A DNA stretch of 9,455 nucleotides, taken from CALGFI01 sp036374435. Lineage in GTDB: Bacteria > Actinomycetota > UBA4738 > HRBIN12. The notes under the pieces are model-generated. The model ran no database searches and had not been told where the DNA came from. It worked only from the letters and a program-made list of their open reading frames with translations. The stretch is taken from assembly GCA_036374435.1 (NCBI GenBank), contig DASUTU010000073.1:1-9455 (forward strand). The letters are read 5' to 3'. The translations under genes and the position numbers were made by a program. Positions 1 through 6,030 of the stretch are shown here, piece after piece (within the stretch, counting starts at the first letter, position 1; each line of letters opens with the position of its first letter).

Positions 1-118
1 GCTGCTTCCTCCTGACGATCGCGAAGGGGGGCCACACCTGGAAGCACAACGTCCGAGCGCGATCCGGAGACGTCCGATCCTCGGCGGACTCATCAACGAG
101 TACGTAGCGGCGGCGTGA
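1..118 (+). CDS. C-terminal fragment of an insertion-sequence transposase (integrase core type)
   Basis: The frame starting at base 2 is open from the window edge to a TGA at 116-118 and gives 38 residues. It begins LLPPDDRE and ends RRRPILGGLINEYVAAA. From memory of the family, a proline-rich stretch followed by an R-rich segment and an LGGLI-x-EY-x-x-AA end is the usual tail of actinobacterial rve-type transposases, where it follows the RPH-containing end of the catalytic core. None of the DDE catalytic residues lie inside the window, so this is a tail match only. The IS end should lie just after the stop, near 119-145, but I cannot define its terminal repeat because the other end is outside. 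The other two forward frames meet stops sooner. Alternative: the tail of an unrelated protein. Confidence 0.55.
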   Translation, partial: LLPPDDREGGPHLEAQRPSAIRRRPILGGLINEYVAAA

Positions 119-256
119 TGGTTGAGTTCTTGCACCCGACGCGGCGTCGCGATCGAGGCGCGGGCGCGTCGCGAGCTTGGGGAACGTCGCTACGAGTCGC
201 TCCGCGATTCGATCGGCAGGCTGATCGAGCGCCAGGGCGAGATCGCCGAGGAGTAG
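119..256 (+). pseudogene. 3' remnant of a gene apparently cut by the adjacent IS
   Basis: In the same frame as the transposase tail, after its stop, the sequence reads on to TAG at 254-256. From about 146 the translation is coding-like: VAIEARARRELGERRYESLR and then a helix ending RLIERQGEIAEE. It is strongly G/C at third positions and looks like one charged amphipathic helix. A TTG at 122 could start a 44-residue peptide, but no ribosome site precedes it, so I read it as the C-terminal end of a longer gene whose front was lost when the IS inserted. The parent family is not recognisable. It converges on the VIT-family gene, with only three bases between the two stops. Confidence 0.45.
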
Positions 257-259
257 ACC

Positions 260-1078
260 TCAGGTCACGGCGACGTCGAGGAGCTTCCCGACGCCGTACG
301 TGATCGCCGCGGCGGACCCCCCGATCGACAGCATGCGGATCGCCGACAGTTCGGCCGAGCGGCCGGTGAGGAACGACGTGGCGGCTCCGACGCCGAGCAG
401 GGTGATCGCCGAAACGACGCCGGATGCAACTACGGCCGGGGTTCCCTCGGTGACCAGGAAGGGGGCGAGCGGAACGAGCGCGCCGAAGGAGAACGTGACG
501 AACGAGGAGCCGGCCGCCGCCCACGGGGACCCGAGCCCCTCGTCGACGTCGAGGCCGAGCTCCTCTCGGGCGTGCGTCTCCAGGGCGACCTCCGGATCGG
601 CCATCAACACGTCGGCGAGCTGCGAGGCGAGCTCGTGCGGGACGCCCTTGCGCTCGTAGATCACGACGAGCTCGTCGTGCTCCTGCTGCGGCAGCGATCC
701 GATCTCGTGCGCTTCAAGATGGATCAACCGCTCGAAGACCTCGCGCTGGACCTTCATCGAGATGTACTCGCCGGCCGCCATCGAGAACGCGCCGGCGAGC
801 AACCCGGCGATGCCCGTGACCAAGATCACCTCGCTCGAGACGCCGGCGCCCGCAACGCCGAAGATCAGCGCCAGGTTCGAGACCAGGCCGTCGTTCACGC
901 CGAAGATCGCCGCCCGCAGCGCGCCCGAGCGACCGCCCGCGGGCCGCTGCTCTCCCGTCGCCGGGCCGGGATGCGGCACGATCCGCGCGCTCTGGCGACG
1001 GAGCCGGCGCACGACGGAGGCGAGCGTGCCGCGCGAGGCATGCGTCCGCTGGTCTTCCGGAGACAGTGGGGACGACAT
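260..1078 (-). CDS. VIT1/CCC1-family membrane transporter (probable Fe2+/Mn2+ exporter)
   Basis: A 272-residue membrane protein of the VIT1/CCC1 family (DUF125), which moves ferrous iron or manganese out of the cytosol, usually by proton exchange. Residues 54-80 hold the hallmark first helix, beginning LRAAIFGVNDGLVSNLALIF with the conserved Asp63. Residues 85-108 form helix two, with the Met100/Glu104 pattern of the metal path (FSMAAGEY). Residues 110-180 are a hydrophilic, glutamate-rich segment (Glu113, 116, 122, 125, 163, 167, 171, 172) that matches the cytosolic metal-binding helices of the family. Three further hydrophobic segments (about 187-210, 214-236, 246-269) complete five helices. 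The first 50 residues are a basic, proline-containing extension. ATG at 1076-1078 is chosen; an in-frame TTG three codons upstream (1087) is less likely. It is divergent from the scramblase-like gene. The exact metal is not readable from sequence. Confidence 0.88.
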   Translation of the reverse strand: MSSPLSPEDQRTHASRGTLASVVRRLRRQSARIVPHPGPATGEQRPAGGRSGALRAAIFGVNDGLVSNLALIFGVAGAGVSSEVILVTGIAGLLAGAFSMAAGEYISMKVQREVFERLIHLEAHEIGSLPQQEHDELVVIYERKGVPHELASQLADVLMADPEVALETHAREELGLDVDEGLGSPWAAAGSSFVTFSFGALVPLAPFLVTEGTPAVVASGVVSAITLLGVGAATSFLTGRSAELSAIRMLSIGGSAAAITYGVGKLLDVAVT

Positions 1079-1151
1079 CCTCGGCAACCCTACCCGGATG
1101 CGGATCCTCCCTGGTCTCCCGACGACATCCTCAGGTACACCTACCTGGCGA

Positions 1152-1165
1152 CCGATATCGATCGG
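1152..1165. promoter_or_regulatory. Small dyad in the divergent spacer upstream of the scramblase-like gene
   Basis: The 110-bp spacer between the two divergent starts contains CCGAT-ATCG-ATCGG (1152-1165), followed directly by a second ACCGAT (1166-1171). It lies just in front of the GGAGG ribosome site (1179-1183) of the plus-strand gene. It could be an operator, but the arms are only 5 bp and such sequences arise easily in GC-rich DNA. Confidence 0.22.
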
Positions 1166-1188
1166 ACCGATCCGTCCCGGAGGTACCC

Positions 1189-1518
1189 GTGAGCGACCTG
1201 CTGAACCGCCAGCGCCTGATCTTCAACCAGAAGGCGAAGCTGATCGAGATGAACATCGATTTCGCGATCCGCGACGAGAACGGGGAGAGGTCGGCCGGAT
1301 CCGCCTGGAACTTCTCGATCATGGACGCTGCCGGGACCGAGGACGCCCGCATCACCAAGACCTGGGAGGGTCTCGCCAAGACGCTGTTCACGACGGCCGA
1401 TGACTACCTGCTCGACGTGAGCGGTCCGGATCTGTCGACCACGATGCGCCGTCTGATCCTGGCCTCGGCGGCCGGCGTCGACCTGGCGCTCAAGCAGGAC
1501 TCCCGCGGGCTCAGCTGA
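1189..1518 (+). CDS. LURP-one/phospholipid-scramblase-like protein with the middle missing
   Basis: A 109-residue product starting at GTG 1189, five bases after GGAGG (1179-1183). Residues 1-32 (LLNRQRLIFNQKAKLIEMNI, then DFAIRDENG) match the first strands of the LURP-one/scramblase beta-barrel-like fold as I remember it from actinobacterial proteins. Residues 39-109 (AWNFSIMDAAGTEDARITKT, WEGLAKTLFTTADDY, LALKQDSRGL) match the last strands and the buried C-terminal helix. Family members of this type are roughly 190-200 residues. The central strands that should separate these blocks are absent, so the two conserved ends are joined at about residues 32-39 without loss of frame. The C-terminal helix is well kept, so the gene may still be expressed. 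The function of bacterial members is not established. The alternatives are a natural deletion or an assembly collapse. Confidence 0.72.
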   Translation: MSDLLNRQRLIFNQKAKLIEMNIDFAIRDENGERSAGSAWNFSIMDAAGTEDARITKTWEGLAKTLFTTADDYLLDVSGPDLSTTMRRLILASAAGVDLALKQDSRGLS

Positions 1519-1558
1519 CCGGTTCGCTCGGCCGGCCGCGCGGTCCCCGGCGGGAACG

Positions 1559-1930
1559 CAGAGCCGGATACCGGGCAGATCCGATGCCGTCGTCGGATCA
1601 GGCGACCAACCCGACGTCGGACAGTAGTGGATCGGTTCGCCCATCTGCGGGCTCCGATCGTACAGGGCAAGCACGCGGGACGGGCCGGCCGCGACCAGGA
1701 ACGCGCGCGCGAGCGGCATGTGGACGACGCCCCGCTCACGTACGGCGGAGGGCGCAGCGCCCCGCACCACCTCGGGTCCGGGTGTGCGAGCGGGCGGGGC
1801 GGATCGTCGCGATCAGCACGAGGAAGCTCGTCACGATGAGCGCGAGGGCGACCAGCACAACCCGGAGCAGGAGGCCACCACGCGTGCACGGACAGCGCGT
1901 CTTCGCGGTGTCTGCGAGAGCGAGCTTCAC
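1559..1930 (-). pseudogene. Frameshifted membrane-anchored Rieske-like protein
   Basis: Read on the minus strand, GTG at 1928-1930 opens a frame with a classic membrane anchor, LLLRVVLVALALIVTSFLVL (within 1871-1800), then IATIRPAR. At about 1793-1803 the sensible reading jumps one frame: PPARTPGPE continues as VVRGAAPSAVRERGVVHMPL, ARAFLVAAGPSRVLALYDRS and PQMGEPIHYCPTSGW. Removing one C from the CCCC run there gives one continuous protein. The order TM anchor, arginine-proline linker, then a 'VLALYDRSP-x-x-GE-x-x-x-YC-x-x-SGW' segment resembles small Rieske-domain proteins of actinomycetes. However, the histidine-containing second cluster box (expected form FEDP-x-HGS) reads SPDPTTAS, and similarity fades after about 1600. 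No iron-sulfur cluster site is therefore complete. Rieske assignment is inferred from memory of the family. A sequencing indel could explain the frameshift but not the lost box. Confidence 0.42.
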
Positions 1931-2273
1931 CCTTTGTTACACGTGTGCCGGTACCCTCATATGGGATCCGGCTGTCTCTGGGAGCGGGTGGCGTCGTGAC
2001 GACGTCCAGATCGGGGAGTCGACTTCCAAACCATTCGTCTGGGGCGTATGGTCCGTCGTCGCGCTCGCCTTCGTCGTCCCGTGGATCGCATTCTCGCTGT
2101 TCGACATCGACTGCAGAGCGTCGTGCGACGGGCCTACGTACGTCCTCATCGGCGTGTTCCGGCTCGCGGTCCTCGTCCCTATCGTGGCAAGACTCGTCTG
2201 GATTGCGCGTGCCGTCCTTCGGAGTGAGTTAGCAAGGCGACGGCCACCGCCAATGCCTGATCGCTCCGCCTGA
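1884..2273 (+). CDS. Small two-helix membrane protein of unknown function (start uncertain)
   Basis: The convincing part is 2029-2235: KPFVWGVWSVVALAFVVPWI-AFSLFD forms one membrane helix. A cysteine-containing loop follows (DIDCRASCDGPTY), then a second helix (VLIGVFRLAVLVPIVARLVW) and a basic end. Third positions there are mostly G/C. I do not recognise the family. The start is unclear. GTG 1884 is in frame and has GGAGG nine bases upstream (1870-1874), giving 129 residues, but its first 45 codons look less coding-like and overlap the minus-strand pseudogene. GTG 1908 is an alternative. A GTG at 1988 has a GGGAG upstream but lies in another frame and hits a stop after three codons, so a frameshift near the true start is possible. 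The two cysteines between the helices could face outside. Confidence 0.5.
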   Translation: MHGQRVFAVSARASFTLCYTCAGTLIWDPAVSGSGWRRDDVQIGESTSKPFVWGVWSVVALAFVVPWIAFSLFDIDCRASCDGPTYVLIGVFRLAVLVPIVARLVWIARAVLRSELARRRPPPMPDRSA

Positions 2274-2545
2274 GTCGTACTCCTCGATGATCGGCAGGAC
2301 CTGACGCCGCACACTACGCCACGATGGGCACCGGATCGACTCCGTCATCGGAGCGCGCGTGCGGCCGCTGCCAGGTCCGATGCGGGGTGCGACGCGTGTC
2401 GCGGCGTGTGCTGGCGCGCGGTGCATCGGTCGCGCGCGCAGGGCCCGGGGGTGGGGGCTTCGAGGCTCGCCCAGCGCGTCGTCGCGCGACGTTCCGCCAC
2501 CGTCCCGCTGAGGGGTCGGTTTTCAGGCGTCGTCGACAACGTTTT
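2274..2545. other. Gene-poor GC-rich spacer
   Basis: Between the small membrane protein and the tRNA-like fragment I see no convincing coding frame on either strand. Long open frames here are low-complexity arginine, proline and alanine translations typical of GC-rich antisense reading. No hairpin with a T-tract is visible after the stop at 2273. The bases 2428-2465 are rich in G and GC runs. Confidence 0.5.
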
Positions 2546-2589
2546 GGAGCCCGACAGGCTCCCGGGTTCGAATCCGAGTCCTCCCGCCA
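2546..2589 (+). pseudogene. tRNA 3'-end fragment (long variable arm, T-loop and CCA, no 5' half)
   Basis: GGAGCC-CGACA-GGCTCC (2546-2562) forms a perfect 6-bp hairpin like the long variable arm of a type II tRNA (Ser, Leu, Sec). It is followed by GGG-TTCGAAT-CC (the T-loop at 2567-2573), then TCCTCCC, G and an encoded CCA (2587-2589). Upstream there is no GGGAGGA to pair with TCCTCCC, no D-loop GG motif and no anticodon stem in the right place. The T-stem also has two mismatches (51/63 and 50/64). It is therefore not a working tRNA. The fragment is what an element inserted at a tRNA 3' end leaves at its far boundary, or it is a decayed tRNA gene. No integrase gene lies in the window. Confidence 0.5.
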
Positions 2590-2622
2590 TCTCCCTACGG
2601 TTTCACGGGCCGCTGGAGTTGT

Positions 2623-2643
2623 GGTGGGCCCGTATCGGGCACC
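2623..2643 (-). terminator. Possible weak terminator after the flavodoxin gene
   Basis: GCCCG-TAT-CGGGC with flanking GGT/ACC pairs and a two-base bulge lies about 20 bases beyond the minus-strand stop at 2663. There is no T-run after it. It is suggestive by position only. Confidence 0.3.
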
Positions 2644-2662
2644 ATTGGCGGGGGCCGTCCGT

Positions 2663-3151
2663 TCAGATCGCCGAGCCCGGTTTCGCGACGATCTTCGGGA
2701 GCTCCCTGGCCCAGGACCTGATGGCTTCCCAGTCGCGGAGGTCTCGATCAACATCCCACCGGGGCTTCCGGGGATCGACGCCGCCGAAGACCGTCATCCG
2801 CGCCGGCCGCAGCCACGCTCGTTTGGCGAGGTTGCGGGCGAGCTGGGCGCGCGACCGCTCCCACGCCTCCTTCTCGAGCCCAAGGGGCCCCATCCCGAAG
2901 ACCGCGACGGGGACTTTCAGGAGCTCCCTGCGGTGCCGCTTCAGGAACCGACGAGCGTCGGGATGCAGACGTCCCGAGTAGATCGCGCCCCCGAGCACGA
3001 CCAGACCGTCATCCTTGATCTGTTTGCGGACCTCACGCGCCGACCGCAGGTCGACCCGCCAGCCGAGATCGCACAGGGTGAACGCGATCTCCTCGGCCAC
3101 CTCCTCGGTCGACCCGTGCTTCGTCGCGTAGGCCACGAGGATCGTGCCCAT
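2663..3151 (-). CDS. Flavodoxin-domain protein (HemG/protoporphyrinogen-oxidase-like)
   Basis: A 162-residue protein with a single flavodoxin fold, expected to bind FMN and act as an electron-transfer or quinone-dependent reductase domain. MGTILVAYATKHGSTEEVAE at the N-terminus is the first strand plus the FMN phosphate-binding loop (TKHGST, residues 10-15). VVLGGAIYSGRLHPDARRFL (51-70) is the second flavin-contact loop, and PVAVFGMGPLG (81-91) the third strand. FGG (122-124) is followed by the family's C-terminal region. Length and the GGAIYSG motif fit the COG4635-type flavodoxins often annotated as menaquinone-dependent protoporphyrinogen oxidase, but many relatives are of unknown substrate and no heme genes are nearby. 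The frame is open upstream to 3295; ATG 3149-3151, directly before the first strand, is preferred, and ATG 3164-3166 is possible. Neither has a strong ribosome site. Confidence 0.82.
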   Translation of the reverse strand: MGTILVAYATKHGSTEEVAEEIAFTLCDLGWRVDLRSAREVRKQIKDDGLVVLGGAIYSGRLHPDARRFLKRHRRELLKVPVAVFGMGPLGLEKEAWERSRAQLARNLAKRAWLRPARMTVFGGVDPRKPRWDVDRDLRDWEAIRSWARELPKIVAKPGSAI

Positions 3152-3302
3152 GCCCACATCGTGCATCGCGGCCGCCGCGACGATCCAGGCCGAGGGGCCC
3201 GCTTCGGGAGGGTGGTTTGCCGAGGCGTCGCCCGCCGCGCGCTGAGGGGCGCCGGCTCGCCGGTTCGGGCCTCCACGGCGCTCCGGCTCGAGCATGGCGC
3301 CG

Positions 3303-3331
3303 GGGCTCGTCCGATGGGTTCGGACGAGCCC
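3303..3331 (-). terminator. Strong hairpin terminator, 12-bp perfect stem
   Basis: GGGCTCGTCCGA (3303-3314), loop TGGGT, TCGGACGAGCCC (3320-3331). It lies 29 bases beyond the minus-strand stop at 3360 and before the flavodoxin start, so it most likely ends the 3360-3968 transcript. There is no T-tract on either side, as is common for high-GC terminators. Confidence 0.72.
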
Positions 3332-3359
3332 AGCGGCTCGTTCGTGTGGTCGGGTCGGC

Positions 3360-3968
3360 CTACGCGGAGGTGTCGACGAGCTTCTCGTCCTGGATCGACA
3401 GGGGCCCGGCGGCGGCCCGGAAGATCTGCGCGTTCGGCGAGACCCTGCGAAGGTGCCGGAACCCGAGGACGGTCAGCACGGCCATGATCGCTGCGAGCCC
3501 GAACGCCGTCAGGGATCCGATCATGGCGAGCTGGCCGAACTTCCAGAACGCGTAGGCGTCGAGCAGCATGCCCCGCAGCGTGGTCCCGCGGAACAGCGAT
3601 TCCACCTGAGCGGCCAGCTCCGGGTCGTCCGGGTTCTGCCTGGCGAGCGAGCTGACCTCCGAGTATGTCTTCCCGTCGGCGACGTCCTGCAGGTGGACCC
3701 AGATGTAGTGGTTTGCGTACGCCCTGGCCTGCTCGCCGTCCAGGAGCTGCTGGCCGGCGTACTGGTTCAGGTACGGCCCGATCTCGGCCGAAGCCAGCGT
3801 CTCGCTGCCCGCCTCGGGGAAGTAGATGTTCTGCGCCTTCAGGTTCTCGTAGACCTGGCCGTTCGCGAAGCTGTAACCCCAGAACAGCAGCCCGCCCGCG
3901 ATGACCAGAACCGCCGTCAGCAGGACTCCGACGGACGAGACGATCGCGTCGAACGTTCGACGTGGCAT
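3360..3968 (-). CDS. Two-helix membrane protein with a large outside domain, function unknown
   Basis: A 202-residue protein. ATG 3966-3968 follows GGAGG (3977-3981) at eight bases, which settles the start although the frame stays open far upstream. Residues 11-33 are a membrane helix (SVGVLLTAVLVIAGGLLFWG). Residues 34-142 form a soluble domain: GYSFANGQVYENLKAQNIYF, PEAGSETL, LNQYAGQQLLDGEQARAYAN, IWVHLQDVADGKTYSEVSSL, SLFRGTTLRGMLLDAYAFWK. Residues 147-170 are a second helix, followed by a short basic tail. By charge the termini should be inside and the domain outside. I recall similar uncharacterised proteins (GYSFANGQV start, LFRG-TLRG-LL-AYAFW end) in actinomycetes, but know no function. 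It is transcribed away from the sensor kinase at 4198 across a 229-bp shared spacer, so it may be a target or signalling partner of that system (inference). Confidence 0.82.
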   Translation of the reverse strand: MPRRTFDAIVSSVGVLLTAVLVIAGGLLFWGYSFANGQVYENLKAQNIYFPEAGSETLASAEIGPYLNQYAGQQLLDGEQARAYANHYIWVHLQDVADGKTYSEVSSLARQNPDDPELAAQVESLFRGTTLRGMLLDAYAFWKFGQLAMIGSLTAFGLAAIMAVLTVLGFRHLRRVSPNAQIFRAAAGPLSIQDEKLVDTSA

Positions 3969-4030
3969 CTCGGCGACCTCCTTCTCCCTCGATCGGGTAT
4001 CGGGAGAAACCGTAGGCCCCGGCCGCGCCC

Positions 4031-4073
4031 AGGCCGGGTGCCGAGGTGCCCTCCCGGGGCACCCTCCCGGCCT
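4031..4073. promoter_or_regulatory. Nested stem-loop in the divergent spacer
   Basis: Inner stem GGTGCCC (4045-4051), loop TCCCG, GGGCACC (4057-4063) is perfect. An outer perfect 8-bp stem, AGGCCGGG (4031-4038) with CCCGGCCT (4066-4073), encloses it across a small internal loop. It sits 63 bases upstream of the minus-strand start at 3968, so in that transcript it would be a leader structure or part of the promoter region. It is not at a gene end, so termination is not its obvious role. Confidence 0.5.
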
Positions 4074-4118
4074 CCTTCGTTCGAAGGGGGGGTCCCGGTC
4101 CGTTCGGCCTTCTCCGGA

Positions 4119-4144
4119 CGGCCCGACCGGCCCAGGTCGGGCCG
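4119..4144. promoter_or_regulatory. 10-bp perfect dyad upstream of the sensor kinase
   Basis: CGGCCCGACC (4119-4128), spacer GGCCCA, GGTCGGGCCG (4135-4144). It lies 54 bases before the kinase TTG start. It could be an operator, a leader hairpin, or the end of a transcript entering from either side. No clear -35/-10 pair is visible beside it. Confidence 0.45.
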
Positions 4145-4197
4145 AGGCCCGCTGCCACACAGTGGATGTGACCGAGAGCTGATGGGGAGCAGGCGAT

Positions 4198-6030
4198 TTG
4201 GGCCGACGCGGCCTTCTGGGCACGGTTCGGGAGACCGGCGGTCTGCCCTGGGCGGCCCTGTCCCGGACCGGCCGCCTGTCGATCGCCGGTGTCGCGGCCT
4301 CGGCCGCCCTCGCCATCGCCCTTGGCATCGCCATCCCGCGCATCGCGGAGAGCCAGTCGATCGACGCGCGGGCCGAGGCCGCGCACTCCCTCGTGCACTC
4401 GCTGCGATCGAGCGACCTCATCCCCACGATCGATGAGCCACTGAGCGGAGCCGAGTACCACGCCTTCGACCGGATGGTCCGCGACGGCCTGCTCGGCGGC
4501 GAGAACGTGCGCGTCAAGCTGTGGAACCGATCGGGCCAGGTCGTGTACTCGGACGAGCCGCGTGAGATCGGCCGTCAGTACCCGATGGAACAGGAGCTCG
4601 CCAGCGCGCTCGCGGGAACCACGGCCGCCCACGTCTCCGACATGTCGCGTGAGGAGAACGAGTTCGACGCGTCCATCGGCGCCCCGCTGCTGGAGATCTA
4701 CGTCCCGGTCCACGATGGCCCGAGGGTCTTCGGCGCGTTCGAGATCTACCAGCGGTTCGAGCCGCTCGCGGCGCACTTGGCGAGGCTTCGAACCGCGGTG
4801 TGGATCGCCGTGGGGTCGGGCCTTTCCATCCTGCTCGTGTTCCTGATCCTGCTGTTCGCGGCGACTGGACGCTCCATGGCCCGTGAACATCGCGAAACCG
4901 TCGAGCAGGCCGAGGACCTCTCCCTGCTCCTCGAGACGTCGCGGCTGCTGTCGGGCGAGCCCTCGCTCGACGGCGCCGGGCGGGAGGTGCTCGCGGCCGT
5001 GACCGCGCATCTGAGGCTTCGGTGCGCGGCGCTGTGGGTGGGCGACCCGACGCCGCTGATGTCGTTCTCGTCGCACCAGGAGGACCTGTGCCCGACCCTC
5101 GTTTCGGCCGCGCAGTCTGCGCTAGCCGAGCATCCGCTGCCGGTCTCCGGGTGGGTAGAGGCGTCGTTCGTGCGTTCGGAGGGCACCGACTGCGCCGTCC
5201 TGGCCGTTGCGTTTCCGGTCGGAACGGACGCCACCGGGGTCCTGGCGGGGTGTGGCCAAAGGGTCTTCGGCGAACGCGAACGCCTGCTGGTCACCGGGGT
5301 GGCGCACCAGCTGAGCGTGGCGGTCGAGAGCGCTCGGCGGTTCGAGGGCTTGCGCGAGATGACCGAGGAGCGCGGGCGCCTGCTCCGCCGGCAGGTCGAG
5401 GCGCAGGAGAAGGAGCGTCGCCATCTCGTGGGCGACCTGCACGACGGCCTGGGCCAGGCGCTCACGAGGATCCTGTTCGGCCTGCGCGGCTCCCGGGCCC
5501 GGCTCACCGGACAGCCCGAGGTGGCGGAGGAGCTCGGCAGGCTCGAGGACCTCGCCGAGGAGCAGTCGCGGTCGATCCGCCGGTTCATGGCGCGGATCCG
5601 GCCCGCGGTGCTCGAGGATTTCGGGCTGCCGGCGGCGCTCGAGGCCCTGGCCCGCGAGCACGAGGCGGAGTGGGCCGTTCCCATCGACGTGCAGGTCGAG
5701 GCGAGCCCCGAGCTCGACCCCGCGGTGGGCGTCACGCTGTACCGGGCGGCCCAGGAGGCCGTGATGAACGCGCGCAAGTACGCTCGGCCGAATCGCGTCT
5801 GGATCGGACTCTCGCAATCGGACGGCCGTGTCGTGTTGACCGTCCACGACGACGGAACGGGCAACGACCATCTGCACGAGGGAACCGGGCTCTCGCATCT
5901 GCGCGACCGGGTGACCTCGCTCGGTGGGACGGTCGAGGTCAGGAGCAGCCGAAAGGGGGGTACGACGCTGACGGCGACGTTGCCGTTCGAGACCGGAGGA
6001 ACCGACGGTGCGGATCCTGGTCGTCGATGA
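4198..6030 (+). CDS. Membrane sensor histidine kinase, NarL/DesK type with outside sensor and GAF-like domain
   Basis: A 610-residue kinase that should sense an external signal and phosphorylate the regulator encoded next to it. Residues 27-48 are the first membrane helix. Residues 50-198 are an outside sensor, probably a single Cache-type domain judging from VKLWNRSGQVVYSD and the closing VFGAFEIYQRF. Residues 199-222 are the second helix. Residues 240-380 resemble a GAF domain (LETSRLL start, LLVTGVAHQLSVAVE end), with no chromophore site I can identify. Residues 398-470 are the HisKA_3 dimerisation domain with His415 in RRHLVGDLHDGLGQAL. Residues 505-597 are the ATPase domain: N-box RAAQEAVMNARKYA (Asn524), DDGTG (551-555), GTGLSHLRDRV. 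TTG 4198-4200 is the first possible start after an in-frame stop at 4180-4182, with GGGGAG (4184-4189 region) ahead of it. The ligand is unknown. Confidence 0.9.
   Translation: MGRRGLLGTVRETGGLPWAALSRTGRLSIAGVAASAALAIALGIAIPRIAESQSIDARAEAAHSLVHSLRSSDLIPTIDEPLSGAEYHAFDRMVRDGLLGGENVRVKLWNRSGQVVYSDEPREIGRQYPMEQELASALAGTTAAHVSDMSREENEFDASIGAPLLEIYVPVHDGPRVFGAFEIYQRFEPLAAHLARLRTAVWIAVGSGLSILLVFLILLFAATGRSMAREHRETVEQAEDLSLLLETSRLLSGEPSLDGAGREVLAAVTAHLRLRCAALWVGDPTPLMSFSSHQEDLCPTLVSAAQSALAEHPLPVSGWVEASFVRSEGTDCAVLAVAFPVGTDATGVLAGCGQRVFGERERLLVTGVAHQLSVAVESARRFEGLREMTEERGRLLRRQVEAQEKERRHLVGDLHDGLGQALTRILFGLRGSRARLTGQPEVAEELGRLEDLAEEQSRSIRRFMARIRPAVLEDFGLPAALEALAREHEAEWAVPIDVQVEASPELDPAVGVTLYRAAQEAVMNARKYARPNRVWIGLSQSDGRVVLTVHDDGTGNDHLHEGTGLSHLRDRVTSLGGTVEVRSSRKGGTTLTATLPFETGGTDGADPGRR

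Noticed and set aside
1066..1188. Longer form of the scramblase-like protein starting at 1066
   Set aside because: GTG 1189 has GGAGG at the right distance and begins just before the conserved strand; the upstream residues look random and cover the divergent promoter region.
2495..2589. A complete selenocysteine or serine tRNA
   Set aside because: I looked for a 5' acceptor strand complementary to TCCTCCC, a D-loop GG and an anticodon arm upstream and found none; the T-stem is also mismatched.
2324..3487. A 387-residue plus-strand open frame
   Set aside because: It lies antisense to the flavodoxin gene, which has clear FMN-binding motifs, and spans the tRNA-like fragment and a terminator.
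2941..5076. A 711-residue minus-strand open frame
   Set aside because: It crosses several genes with better evidence on both strands; its translation is low-complexity Arg/Gly/Ala/Pro typical of antisense reading in GC-rich DNA.
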